A DNA stretch of 64,000 nt from Proteinivorax hydrogeniformans (lineage in GTDB: Bacteria > Bacillota > Proteinivoracia > Proteinivoracales > Proteinivoracaceae): contig NZ_CP159485.1 in assembly GCF_040515995.1 (NCBI RefSeq), positions 2,356,001 through 2,420,000 on the forward strand. Reading direction: 5' to 3'. The translations under genes were made by a program, and so were the position numbers. The notes below the pieces were generated by a model. The model was not told the origin of the DNA. It worked only from the letters and a program-made list of their open reading frames with translations, and did no database searches. This document shows positions 1 through 7,100 of the stretch, piece by piece; position 1 is the first letter of the stretch, and every line of letters begins with the position of its first letter.

Positions 1-1
1 G

Positions 2-127
2 GAAAAGGGCTATTCAGAAATTGCTTCATCTTGTGAGTATGACAATACAACAAGCTACCATTTCCACAAGGGAATAGGCTTTAAAGAAGCCAATAGGATT
101 ATCTGTTTTATAAAGGATATTAGGTAG
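2..127 (+). CDS. 3' end of AAC(6')-type GNAT acetyltransferase (cut by window edge)
   Basis: The frame is open from base 2 and stops at TAG 125-127, giving about 41 residues. The ending (FHKGIGFKEANRIICFIK) resembles the C-terminus of aminoglycoside 6'-N-acetyltransferases, which use acetyl-CoA to acetylate the 6' amine of aminoglycosides. The acetyl-CoA loop lies outside the window, so whether the gene is intact cannot be seen. The family call rests on one short stretch; another GNAT enzyme is possible. Confidence 0.55.
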   Translation, partial: EKGYSEIASSCEYDNTTSYHFHKGIGFKEANRIICFIKDIR

Positions 128-164
128 GATAAAAAAATCAGAGGAGATGAAAAGAGAGAGTTGA

Positions 165-242
165 CTACCTAAAAGTCCACCGAGATACTATTTTATGACA
201 GATCCCGATGGTTATGAGATAGAAGTTATTAGAATAAAGTAA
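165..242 (+). pseudogene. Glyoxalase/VOC-family C-terminal remnant
   Basis: After an in-frame stop, this short frame reads LPKSPPRYYFMTDPDGYEIE and ends in EVIRIK and TAA 240-242. The 'DPDGYEIE' signature, with its metal-ligand glutamate, is the C-terminal strand of glyoxalase I / lactoylglutathione-lyase-like proteins. No start codon or N-terminal part exists upstream. It is therefore the tail of a deleted gene, in the same direction as msrA 20 bases further on. Confidence 0.55.
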
Positions 243-261
243 AGGAGAAGGAGGAATGTAA

Positions 262-831
262 ATGAAGGGTTCAGAGAATGAAGCAAAATATGAAAGGGCT
301 ATTTTTGCAGGAGGATGTTTTTGGTGTATGGTATCTCCCTTCCATGTTTTTGATGGGATAATAGATGTGGTATCAGGCTATATGGGGGGACATAAAGAAA
401 ATCCAACCTATGAAGATGTGAAGTCTCAAACATCAGGACATTATGAGGTTGTGCAAATTACCTATGACCCAGATAAGATAGACTATGATAAGTTACTAAA
501 GGCTTTTTGGATGCAGATAGATCCTACAGACCCCGATGGTCAGTTCCATGACAGAGGGCCATCTTATAAATCTGCTATTTTCTACACCACAGAGGAACAA
601 AAAGAGAAAGCTGAAGCATCAAAAAAAGCTTTAGATGCCTCAGGTAGATTTTCTAATCCAGTTGTAACGGAGATATTACCTGCTTCAACCTTCTACAAAG
701 CTGAGGAATATCATCAAGATTACCATGAAAAAAATCCTACCCATTATAAAGAAGATAGGAAAATATCAGGAAGAGATGAGTTCATTAAAAAGCACTGGGG
801 AGAAGAATTCTGGGAGCTATTTGATGAATAA
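262..831 (+). CDS. msrA: Peptide methionine-(S)-S-oxide reductase MsrA
   Basis: The 189-residue protein reduces methionine-S-sulfoxide in proteins in the cytoplasm. The hallmark GGCFWC is at residues 17-22, with Cys19 as the expected catalytic nucleophile. Other family blocks are the 'SGYMGG' region, 'ITYDPDKIDY', 'DPTDPDGQFHDRGPSY' and the C-terminal 'KAEEYHQDYHEKNP'. The length fits a stand-alone MsrA with no fused MsrB. The start at 262 follows a GGAGGA ribosome site. A bidirectional terminator at 911-945 closes the unit. The upstream acetyltransferase and glyoxalase pieces are decayed neighbours. Confidence 0.96.
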   Translation: MKGSENEAKYERAIFAGGCFWCMVSPFHVFDGIIDVVSGYMGGHKENPTYEDVKSQTSGHYEVVQITYDPDKIDYDKLLKAFWMQIDPTDPDGQFHDRGPSYKSAIFYTTEEQKEKAEASKKALDASGRFSNPVVTEILPASTFYKAEEYHQDYHEKNPTHYKEDRKISGRDEFIKKHWGEEFWELFDE

Positions 832-855
832 AGACAAGCTGAAGTGTGCGTGAAT

Positions 856-892
856 GCAAAACCAGTGGGTTCAAGCTTTTGATATTTCAATA
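856..892 (+). mobile_element. Relic of an IS110-family right end
   Basis: These 37 bases align with the last ~38 bases of the two complete IS110 copies: a CAAAAC block, GGG, TTCA(A/G)G and then CTTTTGATATTTCAATA. The match enters the IS interior, so it is more than a shared target. The downstream 'tatgg ... AAAGAACCTACCC' flank also matches the flank of the copy ending at 14557. I infer that an older or duplicated insertion was lost here except for its end. Confidence 0.45.
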
Positions 893-910
893 TATGGAAG
901 TAAACCAATT

Positions 911-945
911 AAAGAACCTACCCAAAAATATGGGTAGGTTCTTTT
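911..945. terminator. Bidirectional intrinsic terminator after msrA
   Basis: A perfect 13-bp stem (AAAGAACCTACCC 911-923 with GGGTAGGTTCTTT 932-944) around an 8-base A/T loop, with a T-run on either strand. It serves msrA on the plus strand and could serve rlmD-type reading on the minus strand. The same hairpin occurs at 14572-14606. Confidence 0.85.
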
Positions 946-1006
946 AATTATCCTTGATCAGCAGACAAATGTTCTCTACATGTGTTGAATTGACGACGTC
1001 AACAAA
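944..1006 (-). pseudogene. rlmD 3'-end remnant (R1), intron-free
   Basis: Read on the minus strand this gives FVDVVNSTHVENICLLIKDN and a stop, after an upstream in-frame TAA. The last 13 residues (HVENICLLIKDN plus the preceding T/S) match the end of the RlmD gene at 15233-16648. The junction 948/949 reads through without the group II intron that interrupts the same sequence at 14609/15256. It therefore records both a lost rlmD copy and the unoccupied intron site. Confidence 0.7.
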
Positions 1007-1230
1007 TTAGAAAAGGATAGTGTTGGCTAATATTATTTTTGAGTTCTATTTCCTGTTTAAGAAGGGTTTATGTTCATTTCGTGTATGTGTGTAGAAACAT
1101 GGTAACAACTGTACTATGAATTTATTTGTTAATAAGTTTTTTAAGAAACTAGGGTTTTATTGTCAAGTTAACTCACATGTTGGACGCACTAAAAAAGGAA
1201 AGATCTTTATATACCCTTACCCTTATAACC

Positions 1231-1400
1231 TTATTGATCCTTAAATTTGCTTATTCTCTTTTGCATTTCCCTTTCTAATTCAAATAATTCATCACTAGCT
1301 TCGGATACTTCTTGTATAAAGGTGAACTGAGACTCCATGTTAGCAGATACTTCTCGGTGCCTGCCGCTTTCTCCTCCGATACAGCAATAAACCCTTTGCC
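1231..1400 (-). pseudogene. Methyl-accepting chemotaxis protein C-terminal remnant
   Basis: One minus-strand frame reads GKGFIAVSE, the start of the conserved MCP signalling hairpin (usually GKGFAVVA(D/E)E). After a frame change another reads GESGRHREVSANMESQFTF and then IQEVSEASDELFELEREMQK, RISKFKDQ and a stop at 1231. This is the normal end of an MCP. The frameshift/deletion and absence of ligand-binding, membrane and HAMP parts show a dead gene. Bases 1007-1230 beside it hold nothing I can assign. A TCACCCAC/GTGGGTGA hairpin (1405-1432) separates it from the IS. Confidence 0.6.
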
Positions 1401-1575
1401 ACTCTCACCCACCTTATAGGTTGAGTGGGTGAAAAGTATTGAAATATCAAAAGCCTGAACATCCCGTACGTTTTGTCAAGTTTCTTTATAATATGTTTAT
1501 TTTTAACTTTTTTTCTTTTAAATGGATATAGTTGAACATAAGTTCCCTTAGTTTAGAAAAAGTGCTTTTTAAAAA

Positions 1576-2790
1576 TTACGCAGCTTTACTTGTTTCTTTT
1601 TCACGACGTTCATATTTTCTATTGTTTTTGATCATACTCCATATTACTCTTGTTAAATGCCGTCCTAAGGACCGCAGAGCTTGATTGTATTTCTTGCCTT
1701 CATCACATTTTTTTTGGAAGTAAACTTTAGATTCATCAACCCTTCGCACATGATGCTGCAGTGCTTGCATCATAGCTTTTTTCGCATGTTTGTTAACTTG
1801 TTTAGGTGATTTTGTTCCTTCATATAGGCCAGAACTATTGTCAAGAGGAGCCATACCTAGGTAGATTGCTAACCCAGCCTCAGAGTCAAACCTACTAATT
1901 GTACCTATTTCTGCAGCTATTATTCCAGAACAAATAGGGCCAAAGCCTGGTATGCTTCGAATAAGAGAGCCCAATCTTGACTGCCTAACTAATGATTTGA
2001 TTTGTTTTTCTAATTCAATTAACCTTTCTTTAAGGGCTAATAAGCGCGAAGCATCTTCTGCTATCATAGGGCCTACCCACTCTACTTCTGAGCCAAAGCT
2101 AGCTTCCTCTTGCCACCTTTGTAACTTTTTAGCATGTCCTTTACCAACACCTTGAATCTTGAGTATTGTCGGTAATCTAAGTCTTTTTAACTTACGCAAG
2201 TCCGGACGACAGCTCAAAAAGCGCAGTACATAAAAGGCATCCACAGATGCAAACATTTTCAAAAAACCTGGGCATACAGATTGCAGATCTGCTTGCATTC
2301 TATTTTGTATTATAACTTTTTCTTTAACTATCTGATGGCGACGGCGACTAATACGTTTTAATTTAGTTTCAATCTCAGATGTGTTATGCACTTCTTGAAG
2401 CACTTCCTTGCCTTGTTCCATCATTGGGGCCATCATCATAAGGGTGACTATTTGTCTTGCATCCATGCGGTCATTTTTCTCTGGTGTAGCGAAGATTTCT
2501 TTAAAACGGGCAAACTTTAGGTTATTAACATTTAGTAACATGTACCCTTTATCTTTAACCATTTGATCTAATGGCCGAGCATGGCCATTAGTCCCCTCCA
2601 TACCAACAACTATGTCTGATACTTCATAAGCTTGTACAAAAGATGTTATTTGATTAAAGAAATACCTAAACCCTTTCTGGCTATGGGGTATCTCAAAATC
2701 CTTTAAAATATCTCCTGCTAAGCCTATAGCTACATGATGATTGTAATAACCTACGTCTACACCAACTATCATCTGCTGACCTTGCATCAT
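1576..2790 (-). CDS. IS110-family transposase (copy A)
   Basis: The 404-residue protein has the IS110 two-domain layout. The N-terminal DEDD/RuvC-like domain starts 'MIVGVDVGYYNHHVA' (first Asp) and continues through 'VVGMEGTNGHARPL' (Glu) and 'PEKNDRMDARQIV' (Asp pair). The C-terminal Tnp domain holds 'IPGFGPICSGIIAAEIG', 'GLAIYLGMAPLDNSSG' with the catalytic serine, and a basic helical end. It catalyses strand exchange through a circular intermediate, guided by the bridge RNA upstream. The start follows AGGAGGG. The protein is identical to copy B, so one copy arose recently. Confidence 0.95.
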   Translation of the reverse strand: MMQGQQMIVGVDVGYYNHHVAIGLAGDILKDFEIPHSQKGFRYFFNQITSFVQAYEVSDIVVGMEGTNGHARPLDQMVKDKGYMLLNVNNLKFARFKEIFATPEKNDRMDARQIVTLMMMAPMMEQGKEVLQEVHNTSEIETKLKRISRRRHQIVKEKVIIQNRMQADLQSVCPGFLKMFASVDAFYVLRFLSCRPDLRKLKRLRLPTILKIQGVGKGHAKKLQRWQEEASFGSEVEWVGPMIAEDASRLLALKERLIELEKQIKSLVRQSRLGSLIRSIPGFGPICSGIIAAEIGTISRFDSEAGLAIYLGMAPLDNSSGLYEGTKSPKQVNKHAKKAMMQALQHHVRRVDESKVYFQKKCDEGKKYNQALRSLGRHLTRVIWSMIKNNRKYERREKETSKAA

Positions 2791-2808
2791 TCTCCCTCCT
2801 ATTTTTTA

Positions 2809-2980
2809 TTTGCACCCAATTAAAGTTGTAATCCAACGTTACGTCTACTAGCAGAGCCACTTCCCGTAGGACGGCATCATCCCGGTCAACGTTACGGACA
2901 CAACAAAAACGAGGGCGGCATTTCAGGACTGAGTTAACTCATTTCTGAGCAACTGACCCCGCGAGCCACACCCTCGTTTG
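2809..2980 (-). ncRNA. Putative IS110 bridge RNA, copy A
   Basis: This is the non-coding stretch between a TATAAT box and the transposase ribosome site, identical to 13014-13185. It opens with a long hairpin (AAACGAGGG pairing with CCCTCGTTT ~60 bases later), followed by a region with two GTAACGTTG repeats. IS110 members carry a guide RNA of about this length (~177 nt in IS621) in the same place. The ends are inferred, not mapped. Confidence 0.6.
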
Positions 2981-3084
2981 CTAATCATTATATCAGTTTA
3001 TATTATAATTTAAAGGGGTGTGACTCAATTTTTTAAAGAATCAGACCCCTTTAATCACAAATTTATACGTAATATATTAGGGGT

Positions 3085-3402
3085 CTATCTCATATTTCCA
3101 TGGTAGACCCCCTTCTTTTTATTCCCTATTTTATTTGGAGAAGCTTCAGCAGCATTCTCTTCTGTATATCCGCATTCTAACAGCGGGAGGTTCTTGTACA
3201 ACTCTTCAAACGAATTGAAAACAAAAAGATTTTCAACTATAGCGCATAGAGTTTTCTCATTGTTTGCTGTGTTTACGAAATATATTTTATCACCTATACT
3301 TATTTTTCTTCTTTTTTCATCAAAAAGGCGAAGCTCTATAGTTTTTGTTCCTTCTTTAATCATTTGAAACGGTGAAGGGTTAAGTTTCATCATATGTTCC
3401 AC
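3085..3402 (-). pseudogene. ASCH-domain protein, 3' end replaced by IS110
   Basis: From a GTG start behind AAGGAGTG the protein reads KLNPSPFQMIKEGTKTIELR, then 'DEKRRKISIGDKIYFVN' and 'FNSFEELYKNLPLLECGYTE'. This is the ASCH fold, a putative RNA-binding domain related to PUA. The native frame runs to about 'EASPNKIGNKKKG', and the last residues (VYHGNMR) come from the IS left end. The family's final strand ('EEYGVVGIEI' type) is missing, so the protein is probably not functional. Confidence 0.75.
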
Positions 3403-3425
3403 TATAGATTCACTCCTTCAAATTC

Positions 3426-3580
3426 TTATTTATCACTCTTTGTCATCAATACTACCGTCTCTACGTGGGCCGAGGTGATGGCATTGATGTCAGAAGATGA
3501 TTTTTGACCTCGACGTATGCGGGAACATATCAATCGGTTTTTGGGGATTTTTGAGGAAGTGTCGTATGGGGGAACATGTC
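3426..3580 (-). repeat. rlmD-tail / att-like remnant R2
   Basis: Read leftwards this block has two 'DMFPHT' codon sets (near 3580-3563 and 3535-3515), then SSDINAITSAHVETVVLMTK and SDK and a stop at 3426, with frame breaks between. 'VDMFPHT..HVE..LL' is the conserved end of RlmD-type 23S rRNA methyltransferases. A homologous block, R3 (19097-19262), flanks the prophage. In both, cargo, a promoter and a large serine recombinase lie on the same side. I read it as the displaced 3' part of an rlmD-like target, i.e. an attachment-site remnant. Confidence 0.6.
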
Positions 3581-3633
3581 AATTGAAGTCATTATCTCCT
3601 TTTGAAAATTCTATATTAAACTCAATTGTTCTT

Positions 3634-3888
3634 CTAAACTTCGATCACATAGTACCTACTATTATCAAATACTATTATCCAGGAGAACTTATATCTACAT
3701 TTTAACTCGATAGAACCTTTGTCTTTTAATGCTCCTGTAGGTTTGAATATTTGACCATACACTGCATGTTCTTCTCTGAAGCATGCGTAAATCCCAAGAT
3801 TGTTTCTTCCTTCATAAAATGGCCTATCCGAAACCATGGTTACAGCAGCAGTTTTGTTAAAACCTTGTTCTTTTAGTTCTTCTATAAT
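3634..3888 (-). pseudogene. Unrecognised gene remnant
   Basis: After an in-frame stop the frame runs from IIEELKEQGFNKTAAVTM and VSDRPFYEGRNNLGIYACFR to a stop at 3634. No start with a ribosome site is seen. The composition looks like real protein (Phe/Tyr-rich, alternating pattern), but I do not recognise a family with confidence. Bases 3581-3633 hold nothing clear. Confidence 0.4.
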
Positions 3889-3898
3889 TTAATATCTT

Positions 3899-3952
3899 TT
3901 ACCTGGAATCCTCCTGAAGGATTTCAATAATCAGTTGATCAATGGAATCCAT
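3899..3952 (-). pseudogene. Lrp/AsnC-like N-terminal stub
   Basis: ATG at 3952 begins MDSIDQLIIEILQEDSR and then stops. The pattern 'MD..D..II..LQ.DSR' is how Lrp/AsnC transcription regulators begin, just before the helix-turn-helix. Nothing of the rest follows. The stub is short, so the match could be chance. Confidence 0.3.
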
Positions 3953-4075
3953 ACACAACACCCGCTCTCTGTAAACCTAAGATTCACTCTGATGTTTATT
4001 TATCATTGTTCCTGTCTCCATTATTTTACCCTTTTATTTTAATAAGAACCAATAGAAGTTCCTTAAAAGACGGCA

Positions 4076-4111
4076 AAAGCCCCGGCAGTGTTTCCACGAC
4101 CGGGGTGCTTT
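4076..4111 (-). terminator. Terminator of the sortase-adhesin operon
   Basis: A GC-rich stem (AAAGCCCCGG 4076-4085 with CCGGGGTGCTTT 4100-4111, one bulge), followed on the minus strand by TTTT. It lies 29 bases past the adhesin stop codon. Confidence 0.75.
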
Positions 4112-4139
4112 GTGTAATGATTATGCATTTCCTTCAGAG

Positions 4140-7100
4140 TTACTCATTGTTATTTTTCCGTTTTTTTCTTGTTGCCAGGAAAAGACCGGAGGCCATGATT
4201 GCCATCCCCATGATTACGTAGAGGAGTGTGGACTGCTGTCCGGTTTTCGGCAGTTCAGGTCCTCTGGGAGTTTCATCATCAATAGGAATCCTTGCATGGT
4301 TTACAGCTGTCCATTCAAAGATCACTTTGCTGTCATCAATCATAATCGTGTGGATCTCATCATCCAACTGATAACCAGAGGGTGCTTCCATTTCTTTTAT
4401 GGTGTAGGTTCCAAACAGTAAGCCTTCCACCATGGCAGTTCCGTCCTCACCCGTGGTCAGTGTCCAGGTGTTTTCTCCCGACTCATCGGTAAGCTTGAAA
4501 GTCGCTCCCCTAAGGGGCTGATTTGTTTCGGAATCGGTTTTTAGAATTCGCAAAGATACAAACTCGTTTACAAATTCTCCAAGATCAAGGACTTTTGGCT
4601 CACCCATAGTGTTCATATCAATTGTAAAGAACAAGGGTTCAGGATTTATTATATATCCATCCGGGGCTTTTATTTCTTGAATAATGTACTCTCCCGGCGC
4701 CAGATTTTCTACTAATACAACTCCCTCATTATTAGATTTTAGTTCTCCCATAATTAGATTGCCGCTTTGATCTCTGATTTCAAAGACTGCATTTGATACG
4801 GCTTTTCCATTTTGATCAACCTTCTGCAGTTGAACCGCTCCTTGATAATTCATTGCATGCCCTACTGAAACTACTGTAGGTTCTCCTTCTGTTTTTGCTT
4901 CGATGGTAAAACTAAAATGCGACTGATCTAACATAAAACCACCCGGGGCTTTTGTTTCTACAAATGAATACTCGCCCGGTGCTAATCCCGTTACAAGAAT
5001 TTTACCTTCAGCATCAGAGATTAGTTTTTCTTTTATTACTTCATCCTCCATTAGCAGCTTGAATTCGGCACCGGGTAAGGGGGCTCCTTCTTTGTCGGTT
5101 TTAATTAGCTGTGCTTTGCCTTGATAATTTACAAAAGCATCTAAAACCAATGTTTCCGGTTTTCCTTTTGCTTCTCCGCTTATGGTAAAGGTAATGGCTT
5201 CAGTATTTAAAATATATCCTTCCTCCGAATTTACTTCCGTTAGTCGATAGTCTCCCGGTTCAAGATTATTTATACTAAAGCGACCATTCTCATCACCGGT
5301 AATATCTTCGTGGATGATCCTATAGTCATCATTAACCTGTTTCTCGAGCTTGAAAACCGCTCCTGCTAATGATTCTCCAGCCTCATCCACTTTCTGCCAC
5401 TGGACGCTTCCTTGATAATTGATCATATTTCCGGAATTCACAACGACGGGTTTACCTTCGGCACTACCCTCAATGGTAAAGGCAACCGGTACTTCGTTTC
5501 TTATAAATCCTTCCGCTGCTTTCGTTTCTACAAAATAGTAATCGCCAGGGGCAAGATCCTCAGCAAACACTCTTCCGTTTTCATCGGATTTTAATCCGGT
5601 TTGAATTATGTTTTCTTCTCCATCTTCAATGGTAAAGATTGCACCTGCCAAGGGGTTCCCATCCACGTCTTCTTTGTGAAGCTCAACAGAGCCTTGATAA
5701 TTAATGGCCGTTCCTGCTTCTACAGTTTCAGGAACACCTTCGGCTTCTGATGTAATGCTGAATGAAATTTTCTCCGTGTTGATCACATATCCATCCGGTG
5801 CTTTTGTTTCTACAAAGTAATAATCTCCAGGTGCTAGGTTTTCAGCCATTAGAACTCCATCTTCACCGGTTTCCAGATCCGCATAAATTAAATTGTCATA
5901 TTGATCAAACAAACTAAATACGGCTCCTTGGAGTTTGTTTCCCTGGGTATCCTCTTTTACAAGTTCCACAGATCCTTGATAGTTCTTCCAATCGCCTAAA
6001 ACAACTATCGAAGGTTCCCCTTCATTCGTTGCATTAATCTCAAAATGCATAGGAGTCGAATCAATAATGTATCCCTCCGGTGCTTTTACTTCAACAATTG
6101 AATACTTCCCAGGAGAAATCCCCGTTACGAGTAATCTTCCATCTTCCGCTGTGGTTAACCCACTAAAGACTGCCTCACCATTCTCATCTTTAATTTCATA
6201 CTCTGCTCCCGCAAGGGGATTTCCAGATGCATCGGTTTTTATTAAGCGAACTCTTCCCTGGTAGTTGGTATAGTCATACTCAAATACCTGTGGCTCTCCA
6301 CTTAACCTGTCAGGAATCGTAATGCTTATTTCTTCTGTGTTGCGAATGTATCCATCCGCTGCTTGGGTTTCAATTAGTTGATAGGTTCCCGGGGCCAAAT
6401 CATTGATCTCTACAATCCCATTACTATTGGATGTAAGATTTTCATGTACTATTGATCCCGAACTGGTTTCAAGTCTAAATCTAGCTCCTTCTAAAGGATT
6501 TCCTGCTTCATCTTTTTTGGAAATCTCAACAGAACCTTGATAATTTACTATGTTAACTATAGGGATTGATTGCGTACCATCATCATTAATGCTTATCGTA
6601 AACTCCACGGGTTCAGTATTAAGAATGTATCCCTCAGGTGCAGCCGTTTCAATTAAATAATACGCCCCTTGAGGTAAATCTTCTATGGTAATGACGCCCT
6701 CTTCCGCTACAATATTTTGCTTTATTAAATCATCATTTGCATTATACAGATCAAATTTAACTTCCTTTTCAATGATCTGATCGTTTTGATTTACCTTTTC
6801 TATCCTTACTTTTGTAAAGGCGTTGTGTTCATTCCAATTTAATAACTCTCCCTCACCTTCGTGTGATAGAGTAACAACGATACCCTCAGCTAACTCATCA
6901 CTAATAATATAGCCTGCAGGGGCCTCAATTTCTTTTAAAAGATAGTCTCCCCGTCGAAGTCCACCGAAAACAACTTTCCCGTCGGCATCGGTTGTTCCCG
7001 AACGCAATAACTGGTTTCCATCTTTAGTATAGAGATGGAACAAGGCTCCTTCAAGTAAGATCTCTTCCGATTCATCGGTCTTCGTGATTTCAAGGCCACC

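Larger units (their letters stand above)
1437..3109 (-). mobile_element. IS110-family insertion sequence, copy A
   Basis: The boundaries come from comparing this copy with copy B (12885-14557), which is the same sequence in opposite orientation. The shared block is about 1.67 kb: ~310 bases of non-coding left end, the transposase and ~140 bases of right end. The left end starts within a short G-run at 'GGGTCTACC'. It cuts the ASCH gene; the right end abuts the MCP remnant. No target duplication or terminal inverted repeat is seen, as usual for IS110, which recombines site-specifically using a bridge RNA. The boundaries are good to a few bases. Confidence 0.85.

Noticed and set aside
1060-1125. 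Another possible rlmD relic (minus strand TMFLHTYTK)
   Set aside because: Only a few residues agree with the DMFPHTxHVE pattern; it could be chance.
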